Below, in pieces: positions 15,901 through 23,603 of a DNA stretch of 64,000 bases. The stretch comes from Eubacterium sp. AF16-48 (GTDB taxonomy: Bacteria; Bacillota; Clostridia; Lachnospirales; Lachnospiraceae). Numbering within the stretch: position 1 is the stretch's first letter; each line of letters begins with the position of its first letter. The notes beneath the pieces were generated by a model. That model searched no databases. It was not told where the DNA came from and saw only the letters and a list, made by a program, of their open reading frames with translations. The position numbers were made by a program, and so were the translations under genes. The stretch is from assembly GCF_003479405.1 (NCBI RefSeq), contig NZ_QUHB01000002.1, forward strand, positions 248,001-312,000. Direction: 5' to 3'.

Positions 15901-18900
15901 CAAGTAAACAATTTATTGGAAATGAAAAGGAGATTACCGATGTGATTAACAATTATCTATCGACAGTTCCTGAGTTTGAAGGCTATTACAGCATTCCTCT
16001 GGAGAACGAACTTGATAAAGTAGATGAATTGTTGAATCAAGAGGACTTTTCAAAATCCTTCAAACAAGCATGGAAAGACCTCGATAATGTAGATAGCAAG
16101 TCTGACATGAAGAATACCAAGAAAGACCTTACTACTCTTGCTGAATCAGGTAAACTTACAAGGAAAACTTTTGAAGCAACAGAAGGTGCAAAAACTTGGT
16201 TATCACAAATAGAAATTGATGCTGATGTTGCAATTAAGAAAATCAATGATTTGGTTGATAATTCTAAACAGTTAAATTCTCTTAAATCAAGCATTAAATC
16301 AATTCAGGATGCATATGCCGATAAGCGTGATAATGGTGTTGCCGGTGCAGATACTCTTAGCGGTATGGAATCTGAATTTGGTAAACTTAAATCTTGGAAT
16401 GAATTTAAAAACACACTTGGTTCTACTACTTCTACTCTTGCAGACTGTCAGGAAGCACAGAATAAACTTGCAAGTGAATACGTTAATTCTAACAACTTCT
16501 TATCTCAGCTTACAGAAGAAAACAAGGATTATTATACAAGCCAGTTAAAAGATTTAGGTATAAAGAATGCACAGGAAGTTGTTACTACTCAACTTGAAAA
16601 TAAAGCAAAAAGTTTAAACCTTGCATATTCTGCTCTTAGCAAAGAACAAAAGAAAACTGTTAAAAGTGGCGAAGAGTTGGCAGAAATGTCGGGTACTGAT
16701 ATTGCTATGTTACTTGGCGAAGCTAATGGTTCTAAAAAGGCAAGAATTGAACTTGCGAAACTTGCTTATCAAACAACCAATTGGTCAGATTTAGACGCTA
16801 CCCAAACCATAGAACAGTTAAATAACATTGCTAAAGCTGCTGGAATTGCTGCTAATAATATTAGTTTATATAAAAATGCATTAAATGAAGACGATCCTAA
16901 TAAATATCATAGCACAATTCAGGGTTCGAGTTTAGAAGCTGCTGCAAAAGCCAATGGAATGACTGTTGCTGAATATGCTAAAAAGATGGCAAAGGATCAA
17001 GTTGGTAACAAATTAAATAAAAAGGGCAAAAAGACTAGAACAAAAATTGATATCGACCTTTCTCTTCCTAAAGTAACTGGTTCTGGAAAAGGTTCTGGTT
17101 CTTCTTCCTCTTCTTCCAAGGTATTTGACTGGATTGAAGTTCGTTTAAAACGATTGGAAGATAAAGTTAAGAAAACGGTTGACAATATAAACGATTATGC
17201 AACTAAAGAGACTAAAAATAAGCTTTTCGAAAAGGCGAAATCTCAATATGACGATTTACTGAAAGGTTATGAAACCGCTGCAAAAAAATATAAAAAGAAG
17301 TTAGATAGAATTAAGTTGTCTTCTTCTCTGAAAAAGAAAATTCAGAGTGGTGATTATTCTATTCAGACAATCAAAGGCTCTACGAAAAATGAGAAGACAT
17401 TAGATGCTATAGACAAATATCAGGAATATTGGGACAAGTATACTGGTGCAAGAGATAATATTATTGAAACTAAGAATAATAAGCGAGAGCTTATCAAGAA
17501 ACAATTAGAAGATGATATATCTGACTTGGAAGATGATTTGGAATTATTGCAGTATGAAGCCGATAAAACTCAAAGCCGTATTGAGAAAAACGAAACTAAG
17601 GGTTTTGCTGCCACAAAAAATGACTATAAGGAACAGATTAATAATTCTAAAAAGCAAATAACAAAATGGAATGACGAAAAGAAAGCCTATCAGTCATATC
17701 TCAAAAACAATAATATCGCAAAGACTTCAGATGAATATCAGGATATTAAGCAGAAAATTCGTGATATTGATAAAAATATATCCGATGCTGAGAAAAACCA
17801 GTTAGAATGGAATAAGTCAATATCTGAATTACCGTATCAAAATCTTGAGAAGTTTAAAAATGTTCTTGATGCTATTTCTAGTCGTTATGAAAAGATAATC
17901 TCATTCTGGGAGTCACAGGGACATACTAAAAACGAATCGCAAATCACAAAACAGATTTCCATCGGTCTTAATGAGTTATCTCAGCTTAAAAAAGAACGTG
18001 ATGAAAAATGGAATCAGATTAACAAAACGTTATCAGACAAAGGATTGAATTCTTCCCAGAATAAGCAGTTTAAGGCTTTGTATGAAGGAATGCGTGAAGG
18101 TACTATTACTGTTGACCAATTTTATAAGAGTATCAGCAAACTTGGTATCTCTAAAAAGACTTTTGATTCATGGGATGGACTTCGGGATAAACTTCAAGAA
18201 GTTGATGGTCTTGACGGAGATATTCTTGATAAACAGGCAGAAATCGAAAACAATTATGACGATTTGTTGACACCTTGGATTAATTCAATTCAAGATTTAA
18301 TTGACAAAATTAATGACCTTAATGATGCTCAGTCTAAAGCCGTTGAACTTGAAAAACTTCAACAGGCATTACAGAGTGTTAAGCAAAATAAGAAGAATTT
18401 AATCTATCACGAGGATTATGGTTTTAATTATGAGGCTAATAATAGTGCAGTTAAGGAAGCACAGGACAATCTTGATGATTATTATAATCAGGAACAACTC
18501 GATACACTAAACAAGATTTTAGATTGGCTAAATGACCACAAAGATGATATGAACTTCTTTGACAAAAACGGAAAACCTCTGTATAAGACCGTAGATGAAG
18601 CAGTTAAGGCTGTAACTAAGGGAATGACTGAGGGAATGTCAGAGAGTGTCAAGAAAATGTTTGACAATCTTACTTTTTCTATTGATAAGAATGGTAAGAT
18701 TACAGCTAGTGTTCCTAAATATGTAGCCGGTACAAAATATGCCAAGGGTGGAATGTCTATAGTTGGTGAAAAAGGTGCTGAGTTAAGATTACTTAATTCT
18801 GGTGATCAGATTTTACCACATGACTTAACGGAAAATTTGTGGAAATTCGGATTAAACCCGACACAAATGATATTAGATAATATTCAAATACCTGATATCA

Positions 18901-19061
18901 GTAATTTAGTTAAAAATACCGGTGGTGAAATGGTTAATAATAATGTTTCTATTGGAACAGTTACTTTGCCAAATATCAACGACTTATCAAAAGCTAATGA
19001 TGTATTTAATGCGTTAGCTGGTCTTAGTTCATATGCTCTTCAACAAGCAAATAAAAGATAA
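12987..19061 (+). CDS. Phage tail tape-measure protein (2,024 aa)
   Basis: A TTG start follows AAGGAG. The N-terminal 650 residues have the TP901-type tape-measure layout: a Lys-rich helical head, then a core of 'AATMFATA', 'GKSRSAAGAAILSG' and similar segments. Two hydrophobic stretches (about 549-570 and 674-715) are typical of the family and may cross the host membrane at infection. A Gly/Ser-rich linker lies near 1366-1380, long coiled coil covers about 1400-1800, and the C-terminus has the usual Gly-Gly-x-x-Ile-Val-Gly-Glu-Lys-Gly motif near 1920. In phages the protein sets tail length and moves DNA. No other tail gene flanks it here. Serine codon choice changes near 16,280. Confidence 0.88.
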   Translation: MNNFILQLVAGLSKTKSKQQIKSDAKSLGDMYVKLIGNLDMPKTRKAIKAQLKGLNNLTFNITPNVNTKGVQSATKQAIDNAQRVANSNKVHLNFDTSKQQLVNQIKILGRNNNKLFSDREMTAKYNQLLNSANVAKSTGELKTLRGELSAFKTELVATNNAGLTWGSKFKKSIESYAKFFSGASMIYALSNQVRNAATEAKTLDDSLVDLQKVTNEIGDRDALYKYFDKSLSKAQELNVKVGSLIDAVTEFKKLGWNLDDAELGAKWANILSNVGDVDLDTAIGSIKTSIASFDEIGGYGNDQMDKKLEAYTDLINNMSNKYSIDAEGLAESIRLSAGTLTEAHMSIEQAATMFATANKYYNDPSYLGNTAKIGSLRMRASSGDTDAIEELQEMGEEVDDLATATSNLREKLMALTGVDIMEDEHTFKSYYDQLYEISQVMDKLDDTSRANVLETMFGKSRSAAGAAILSGMKESASAYEDAINSAGSATEEYQTWMTSADAACQRFSNTLTETYQGIINGNTVRDLANLGSAVLEFANNWGIVEGTLKGVIALGIGKFLTTGTMALITATKQVEQYGKALQMASNVPNGNLSARFQALKSIAQVTSTLTTEQLRNVLATNTLTQADRVRILQMQGMTKEMALQKIAEMNLTQATNAQTAANTASTASTFSLKAAMIGLGATLKSVFLSNPVGIVLMGISLGVSAVTSAVSKHNQAVEEARQKAKEAADNANTLGDEIAELANKYIQLSDAVKTDASAKEDLMTTQTELLKKLGLEGESIDDLIAKYGSLSNAIKQASIDSLKNQQTDLIAGVNAAKEELMDVAKDNFWGTNNIISASGEEAVKAFKELEKAGVIDSGSYGTGGGQLVLIGDDTVEGALENYKKLEDAVNALRDSKAFTADELSDNSLFNSIYSRYSEMKESVEAYNSSIDNLNENLAQQTMLTALQGNKLPKTEEDFNKFKQELIDTAVASKQFIGNEKEITDVINNYLSTVPEFEGYYSIPLENELDKVDELLNQEDFSKSFKQAWKDLDNVDSKSDMKNTKKDLTTLAESGKLTRKTFEATEGAKTWLSQIEIDADVAIKKINDLVDNSKQLNSLKSSIKSIQDAYADKRDNGVAGADTLSGMESEFGKLKSWNEFKNTLGSTTSTLADCQEAQNKLASEYVNSNNFLSQLTEENKDYYTSQLKDLGIKNAQEVVTTQLENKAKSLNLAYSALSKEQKKTVKSGEELAEMSGTDIAMLLGEANGSKKARIELAKLAYQTTNWSDLDATQTIEQLNNIAKAAGIAANNISLYKNALNEDDPNKYHSTIQGSSLEAAAKANGMTVAEYAKKMAKDQVGNKLNKKGKKTRTKIDIDLSLPKVTGSGKGSGSSSSSSKVFDWIEVRLKRLEDKVKKTVDNINDYATKETKNKLFEKAKSQYDDLLKGYETAAKKYKKKLDRIKLSSSLKKKIQSGDYSIQTIKGSTKNEKTLDAIDKYQEYWDKYTGARDNIIETKNNKRELIKKQLEDDISDLEDDLELLQYEADKTQSRIEKNETKGFAATKNDYKEQINNSKKQITKWNDEKKAYQSYLKNNNIAKTSDEYQDIKQKIRDIDKNISDAEKNQLEWNKSISELPYQNLEKFKNVLDAISSRYEKIISFWESQGHTKNESQITKQISIGLNELSQLKKERDEKWNQINKTLSDKGLNSSQNKQFKALYEGMREGTITVDQFYKSISKLGISKKTFDSWDGLRDKLQEVDGLDGDILDKQAEIENNYDDLLTPWINSIQDLIDKINDLNDAQSKAVELEKLQQALQSVKQNKKNLIYHEDYGFNYEANNSAVKEAQDNLDDYYNQEQLDTLNKILDWLNDHKDDMNFFDKNGKPLYKTVDEAVKAVTKGMTEGMSESVKKMFDNLTFSIDKNGKITASVPKYVAGTKYAKGGMSIVGEKGAELRLLNSGDQILPHDLTENLWKFGLNPTQMILDNIQIPDISNLVKNTGGEMVNNNVSIGTVTLPNINDLSKANDVFNALAGLSSYALQQANKR

Positions 19062-19084
19062 TTAACATAGGCTGTGTTGCAGAA

Positions 19085-19417
19085 ATGCTACAGAAAGAAA
19101 AGCAGAATAGAAAAGATAATGAATTTAATGATTATGGTTATGTATTCAGAGGACAACATGAAAATCCAGAGCCTATATCAAAAAACATGATTAGTCGCTG
19201 GTGTGGAACAATCGGAGAGATAATCAGTGTAAAGAATTTAAGGCATTTTGATTTCAGACATACAGCTATCAAACGACTTATGAAAGCAAGCGGAAGTGTA
19301 GGAATGACAAGTATTATTATGGATTGTCCTAACTTAAAATCACAGGCAAGGTTTTTGATTGATGAAGAAATGAATAACGACTTGCTACAGAAATATAAGG
19401 ATATTTGTGAAATATAA
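19085..19417 (+). pseudogene. Tyrosine-recombinase-like C-terminal fragment
   Basis: The segment HFDFRHT (about residue 54) matches the H-x-x-R-H box of tyrosine recombinases, but the first catalytic arginine, the Gly-His box and a properly placed tyrosine are missing. No ribosome site precedes ATG 19085, and the frame stays open back to the stop of the tape-measure gene. It looks like a leftover of an older integrase or transposase, possibly marking a junction between element modules. A short functional protein cannot be excluded. Confidence 0.5.
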
Positions 19418-19436
19418 AACATGGAGGAAAAGTTAA

Positions 19437-19718
19437 ATGACAAAGAAAATGGAAAAACTTATTAGAAATTATTGGAGTATCAGTAAGATTGTTGCGGTAG
19501 TGCTTACAATCTGCAATTACAGTATATGGACAGAACCTTTTAGCTTTATCAAGGCTATTGTGATACTTATTATTGGTTCAGTTGCTACTTTTATTGCAAT
19601 CAATGTACTTGATATGGTTGTAGGTATTATTGTAGGAATTTGTAAGAAAATTCATAGACATTTCTATGACAAAAGATTATTAAAAGCATTCTGTGAACAG
19701 AAGGAAGATGAGGTGTAA
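19437..19718 (+). CDS. Small two-helix membrane protein (93 aa)
   Basis: An ATG start follows TGGAGGAAAAG. Two hydrophobic segments (about residues 17-32 and 38-68) with a basic C-terminal tail (Lys-Lys-Ile-His-Arg-His) suggest a small inner-membrane protein with cytosolic ends. It is separated by 3 bp from the next gene. No family is recognised; holin-like proteins have this size and layout but nothing here proves it. Confidence 0.6.
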   Translation: MTKKMEKLIRNYWSISKIVAVVLTICNYSIWTEPFSFIKAIVILIIGSVATFIAINVLDMVVGIIVGICKKIHRHFYDKRLLKAFCEQKEDEV

Positions 19719-19721
19719 AAG

Positions 19722-20336
19722 ATGGACAATATTACAGCAAAACATTATATAGAATATACAAAGGATGGCATTACAGATAAATTCCACGAAGGAGATAAGG
19801 TAATATGCCGAACTGCGGATAAGGAATACACAGGAAAGATTACTTGTGTCGGAGAATTTAAAGAGAATGAAGAAGCAGAGTCAGTAACAGTCATTTGTCT
19901 TGATACTTCTAAGTCTGTATGGAGTTATTCAAGTGAGATTATCAAATTTGATGATATTGAGTTTATGTGCAAGGATTTCTTGGCAGATACAGATATAAAC
20001 AGTGACATTTCAGATGAAGAAACAAAGAAAAGTACATATATCCATATGTTTACAGGCATGGGATATGATAGATTCAAAGTGGAAAAAACATGGAATTGCT
20101 TGGATAAACTTATGAAACAGTTTGATATTCCATTTGAAAAAGCTATGGGCTGTATGATGTATGCACTCAAATATGATTGTGGAATTGAAATTCCATTAAG
20201 AAATATTTGCGGTATTGATGTAGGACTTGTACAGAAGTCGATACCAGTATATCAGAAAGAAATAGTCAAATGTTTTGGCATGGCATTGGCAGGAGGTCTT
20301 GTGTATCTGCTTGCTGAAAGCTTATCAAAAGAATAG
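19722..20336 (+). CDS. Unrecognised protein with small beta domain (204 aa)
   Basis: An ATG start follows GAGGTG. The first 75 residues look like a compact beta barrel (Gly-Asp-Lys-Val-Ile-Cys, Tyr-Thr-Gly-Lys-Ile). The rest is helical with several Cys and Met residues and ends with a weakly hydrophobic helix (Gly-Met-Ala-Leu-Ala-Gly-Gly-Leu-Val-Tyr-Leu-Leu). It is co-transcribed with the small membrane protein and closed by the terminator at 20360. Function unknown. Confidence 0.55.
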   Translation: MDNITAKHYIEYTKDGITDKFHEGDKVICRTADKEYTGKITCVGEFKENEEAESVTVICLDTSKSVWSYSSEIIKFDDIEFMCKDFLADTDINSDISDEETKKSTYIHMFTGMGYDRFKVEKTWNCLDKLMKQFDIPFEKAMGCMMYALKYDCGIEIPLRNICGIDVGLVQKSIPVYQKEIVKCFGMALAGGLVYLLAESLSKE

Positions 20337-20359
20337 TAACAGAATATATTATTTTGATT

Positions 20360-20390
20360 AGGGCAGAGGTTGTAATGACTTCTGCCTTTT
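20360..20390 (+). terminator. Rho-independent terminator
   Basis: A GGCAGA/TCTGCC stem (20362-20367 with 20381-20386; flanking bases extend it with one mismatch) is followed by TTTT. It lies 25 bp after the preceding stop codon. Confidence 0.7.
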
Positions 20391-20410
20391 ATATTAAGGA
20401 GCGTGATAAT

Positions 20411-20509
20411 ATGCCAGGAATGAAAGGTATTTATAGATTTAATCCTGCTTTGGTTGGAGGAATTATAGGATTGATTATTGATTTAATCTTATGCAAAATA
20501 CTTCCCTAA
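20411..20509 (+). CDS. Tiny hydrophobic peptide (32 aa), toxin-like
   Basis: A 32-codon frame starting at ATG 20411, 9 bp after AAGGAG. After ten polar residues comes one membrane-spanning stretch (Gly-Gly-Ile-Ile-Gly-Leu-Ile-Ile-Asp-Leu-Ile-Leu) and a short Lys-containing tail. Size and layout recall type I toxin peptides (Fst/TxpA type), but also small regulatory membrane peptides. Its last 21 bp overlap the end of the opposite-strand gene, so the two transcripts would be complementary there. Confidence 0.5.
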   Translation: MPGMKGIYRFNPALVGGIIGLIIDLILCKILP

Positions 20510-20887
20510 TAAAAATCCAACAACAGCACCTATAATCGTTATAATTGTTGAATATATCCAATAATGCTTGTTATTGTCTATCAGAGTTTGATTAATTTCT
20601 TTTAAGTTGTTATTGGTAGTTTGTAATTCATCAATCTTTGTATTACAAGTATCAATAAGTTTATTCTGAGTTTCAATCTGAGCATTTAACTTCATATTTT
20701 CATATTGGATAGCATCAAGTTTATTATTTGATTTCTGTTGCTCTTTTACCATAGGATTCTCAATTTTAGGTATAGGAGTTTGCTGAAAATTATAACGAAT
20801 AGGTGATGCAGAATCCAATAATTTTTGTGCATCAATATTTTTCAGTTGATTACTTAGTTCTGCTGGAGTTAGATTGATTTTATCCAT
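20489..20887 (-). CDS. Coiled-coil protein with C-terminal membrane anchor (132 aa)
   Basis: The only minus-strand gene in the element part of the window. The start ATG (20887) follows AAGGGGGAT. The middle (about residues 45-105) is a long coiled coil rich in Asn, Gln and Lys; residues about 109-128 form a single membrane helix with Gly-Ala-Val-Val-Gly-Phe-Leu-Leu-Gly. It is a tail-anchored rod-like protein. Layouts of this type occur in phage lysis spanins and superinfection-exclusion proteins, but no motif fixes the role. It converges on the tiny hydrophobic peptide gene. Confidence 0.6.
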   Translation of the reverse strand: MDKINLTPAELSNQLKNIDAQKLLDSASPIRYNFQQTPIPKIENPMVKEQQKSNNKLDAIQYENMKLNAQIETQNKLIDTCNTKIDELQTTNNNLKEINQTLIDNNKHYWIYSTIITIIGAVVGFLLGKYFA

Positions 20888-20960
20888 AGAGAATATCCCC
20901 CTTAAACAATTTTATTTATTATAACACATATTAGTATAAAGGAGTGTGATTTTTATAGAA

Positions 20961-21185
20961 ATGACAGAACAAGAAGAAAGAACCAGTTGTGTAATACCCA
21001 TTTGGCAGAAATATACACTATCTGTTCAAGAAGCAGCAGAATATTTTGGATTTAGCGACAAGAAGATTAGAAAGATTGTTGATGAACACGAACACGACAA
21101 TTTTATATTGTGGAATGGTACAAGACCACGCATAAAAAGACAATTATTTGAAAAGTTTGTAGATGAGAAATTGACAGCCATTTAG
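20961..21185 (+). CDS. xis: Tn916-type excisionase
   Basis: The order Ile-Pro-Ile-Trp-x-x-Tyr-Thr-Leu-Ser-Val-x-Glu-Ala-Ala-x-Tyr-Phe followed by Lys-Lys-Ile-Arg-Lys and a Lys-Arg-x-x-Phe-Glu-Lys-Phe C-terminus is the Tn916 Xis pattern, a winged-helix protein that bends the element ends and favours excision by Int. The start is unclear: AAAGGAG ends at 20944, GTG 20946 is too close and ATG 20961 is far, so a non-ATG codon (ATT 20949 or ATA 20955) is possible. It lies about 100 bp upstream of the integrase. Confidence 0.88.
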   Translation: MTEQEERTSCVIPIWQKYTLSVQEAAEYFGFSDKKIRKIVDEHEHDNFILWNGTRPRIKRQLFEKFVDEKLTAI

Positions 21186-21282
21186 TGCTGATTATATAGG
21201 ATTTAATAGATTTTGAGCCTTAGTTATGGTATATTATGAAGTATCATGCCGAGGCTCTTCTGTATGAAAGGAGAGATACGGA

Positions 21283-22476
21283 TTGTCAGAAATTAGAAAA
21301 GACAGCAAAGGTCGTAGATTAGCGACTGGTGAGAGCCAGGATAAAGATGGAAGATACCGTTATAAATACAATGATGTGTTTGGAAAGAGGAAGTCTGTAT
21401 ATAGTTGGAGATTGACTGAATCTGATCCGTACCCAAAGGGTAAACGCAAGGACATTTCCCTCAGAGAGAAAGAAAAAGAAGTTGAAAAAGCATTGAGAAA
21501 TGCAGTTGCAACCAATGGTGGGAATATGACGGTGTTAGAATTGGTGCAAAAGTATATAAGCCAAAAAAGAGGTGTGAAGCATAATACACAGGCGAATTAT
21601 AATTTTGTTATCAATGTGATTAAAAAAGAAGATTTTGGAGCAAGGCGAATTGATACAATCAAATTGTCAGATGCTAAAATATGGCTGATTAAGTTACAGG
21701 ATGATGGCAGAGGATATAGCAGTATTCATTCTATCAGAGGTGTTGTAAGACCAGCTTTTCAAATGGCAGTAGATGATGATTTGATAAATAAGAATCCGTT
21801 TGAGTTCCAGCTTGCAACAGTAGTTGTGAATGATAGTGTGACGAGAGAAGCTATAACAAGAAAACAGCAGAGAGAATTTTTGAGGTTTATCAAAGAGGAC
21901 AAACATTTCTGTAAATACTATGATGGAATTTACATCTTGTTTTATACTGGATTGCGTGTTTCTGAATTTGTCGGATTGACCATCAATGATATTGAATTTG
22001 ACAAAGAAAGAATCAAAGTAGATCATCAATTACAGAGAACACGCAATATGGAGTATGAAATATTGACACCTAAGACGGAAAAAGGTGAAAGATATGTTCC
22101 GATGCAGAAAGATGTTGCAGATTGTTTTCGTAGAATCATTCAGAATAGAAAGCATCCAAAGATTGAGCCTATGATAGATGGTTATAGTGGCTTTTTATTT
22201 TTAGATAAGAATGATATGCCTATGGTGGCATTGCATTGGGAGAAGTATTTTCAACATATCCGTGAAAAGTACAACAGTATTTATAAAGTGCAAATGCCTT
22301 GTATTACACCTCATGTTTGCAGACACACCTTCTGCTCTAATATGGCAAAGTCTGGTATGAATCCAAAGACATTACAATATATTATGGGACATTCAGACAT
22401 AGGAGTTACCCTTAATACATATACTCATTTACAGTTTGAGGATGCCTTAGTAGAGATGAAAAAGGTCGTGGGCTAA
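21283..22476 (+). CDS. int: Tn916-type tyrosine integrase
   Basis: A 397-residue protein with a TTG start after GGAGAG. It has an N-terminal three-strand arm-binding domain (about 1-75), a core-binding domain (about 80-170) and a catalytic domain with R225 (GLRVSE), H344-x-x-R347-H348, H370 (GHSDIG) and the nucleophile Y380 (LNTY), all in place. Length and tyrosine position are close to Tn916 Int. It should insert and excise the element by site-specific recombination together with the excisionase just upstream. The gene lies at the element's right end. Confidence 0.95.
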   Translation: MSEIRKDSKGRRLATGESQDKDGRYRYKYNDVFGKRKSVYSWRLTESDPYPKGKRKDISLREKEKEVEKALRNAVATNGGNMTVLELVQKYISQKRGVKHNTQANYNFVINVIKKEDFGARRIDTIKLSDAKIWLIKLQDDGRGYSSIHSIRGVVRPAFQMAVDDDLINKNPFEFQLATVVVNDSVTREAITRKQQREFLRFIKEDKHFCKYYDGIYILFYTGLRVSEFVGLTINDIEFDKERIKVDHQLQRTRNMEYEILTPKTEKGERYVPMQKDVADCFRRIIQNRKHPKIEPMIDGYSGFLFLDKNDMPMVALHWEKYFQHIREKYNSIYKVQMPCITPHVCRHTFCSNMAKSGMNPKTLQYIMGHSDIGVTLNTYTHLQFEDALVEMKKVVG

Positions 22477-22509
22477 AAGGCATGAATTTAGCCCAAAATT
22501 TAGCCCAAA
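22470..22509 (+). repeat. TTTAGCCC repeat cluster at the element end
   Basis: ATTTAGCCCAAA occurs twice in direct tandem (22486-22497 and 22498-22509). An inverted GGGCTAAA copy at 22470-22477 overlaps the integrase stop codon and forms an 8-bp stem with the first copy. The cluster may act as integrase arm-binding sites near the attachment site, or as a terminator. Another 135 bp without any gene separate it from the phosphatase gene. Confidence 0.5.
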
Positions 22510-22644
22510 CGAAGGAAAAGTTATGCAAAGTTATTCCAAATTATGCTGAAAATGTGAACAAAAACACTATCACAGAAATATTGCAGAATTGTTGTAAGTG
22601 CCGAAAATACAGTAAAATCAAGCGTTTAGAGAGGTTTTAAAGAT

Positions 22645-23103
22645 ATGATTAAAATACTATTTGTATGCCACGGCAATATCTGCCGTTCCACCATGGCACA
22701 ATACGTCCTTCAACATATGGTTGAACAGGAAGGCATAGCCTGGCAGTTTTACATCGACTCAGCAGCTACAAGCTACGAAGAAATTGGAAATCCCGTCCAT
22801 CCAGGAACTAGAAACAAGCTAAATCTTGAAGGAATTTACTGCGGAAATCATCGTGCAAGAAGGATGACAAAACAGGATTACGAATATTTTGACTACATCA
22901 TAGGAATGGACACTGCAAATAAAAAAAATATTATGAGAATTATTGGAAGAGATAAGGACAACAAGGTGTACAAACTGTTGACTTTCGCCAACGATTCGGC
23001 AGACATAGCGGATCCGTGGTACACAGGAAATTTTGATATCACATATTCTGATGTGGTGCGGGGATGCAGAGGCTTTCTGGAATATTTACAACAGAAGTCT
23101 TAA
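22645..23103 (+). CDS. Low-molecular-weight protein tyrosine phosphatase
   Basis: 152 residues, the usual size. The phosphate-binding loop is C8-HGNIC-R14-S and the general acid lies in DPWYTG (D123), the two diagnostic parts of the family. It removes phosphate from tyrosine residues (or arginine in some members) in the cytosol. It is the first chromosomal gene beside the element, in its own transcript, with codon use less A/T-rich than the element genes. Substrates cannot be inferred. Confidence 0.95.
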   Translation: MIKILFVCHGNICRSTMAQYVLQHMVEQEGIAWQFYIDSAATSYEEIGNPVHPGTRNKLNLEGIYCGNHRARRMTKQDYEYFDYIIGMDTANKKNIMRIIGRDKDNKVYKLLTFANDSADIADPWYTGNFDITYSDVVRGCRGFLEYLQQKS

Positions 23104-23603
23104 CAAGTTTATAAAGTAAAAATTTCTGCTTGCTTACAACATATGCTAAGTAGTTTTGTATTGAAAAATTAATTTTAGTATATAGCGCATTTATTTTCAG
23201 GCACATAGTTCTCATATCATTTGCTATAAACGTTAATTACAGGAAAAAGCTAAAAATACAAGAATATTATTGTATTTTTAGAAAGTGAAAATTAGTCAAT
23301 TTAAGTCCGGTACAATAATATTCTTATTTAATACTTTATTTAATGTAAATATCATGAAAAAATTAGTCATACCAGCCATTAAATTCAATTATTTACAGTA
23401 AATATTGAAAAAATCAGGAAAAAAATGTACTTTTTATACTCTACATTAGTTTCAATAAGGAAAAATACGGCAAAATTATATTAAAACAAATTTATTAATG
23501 TAATTTTGCCGTTTCCAACTATCATAACAATTTCTCAGCTAATCATCAATCTGAATCTGCAAGACAACCTCCAAAGATTCCAACTTTTACTCCCAACACA
23601 TCG
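23104..23603. other. A/T-rich gap with palindromic stems
   Basis: No gene is seen. A perfect 12-bp stem with an 8-nt loop lies at 23250-23261/23270-23281; read on the minus strand it is followed by CTTTTT. A second 12-bp stem at 23467-23512 is listed separately. A copy of the TTATATTAA...TTAATGTAA inverted repeat (23476-23503) resembles the repeats at 25231-25600. Confidence 0.5.
23467..23512 (-). terminator. Terminator of the FAD oxidoreductase gene
   Basis: A 12-bp perfect stem, ACGGCAAAATTA (23467-23478) with TAATTTTGCCGT (23501-23512). On the minus strand the second arm is followed by ATTTTT. It lies about 90 bp past the stop codon of the minus-strand oxidoreductase. Confidence 0.65.

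Larger units (their letters stand above)
1..22630. mobile_element. Right-hand part of an integrative phage/Tn916-like element
   Basis: The stretch ends with a Tn916-type excisionase and tyrosine integrase in the order seen at the ends of Tn916-family elements. It also carries phage-type genes: a tape-measure protein, mini-HTH proteins and a two-barrel RNA polymerase. The first clearly chromosomal gene is the phosphatase at 22645, so the right junction should lie between 22477 and 22644. The left end is not in the window. No relaxase, terminase, capsid or conjugation gene is visible here, so whether the element is a prophage, a conjugative element or a hybrid stays open. Confidence 0.85.

Noticed and set aside
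22477..22644. tRNA gene as attachment site
   Set aside because: No cloverleaf or T-loop sequence is found at the integrase end.
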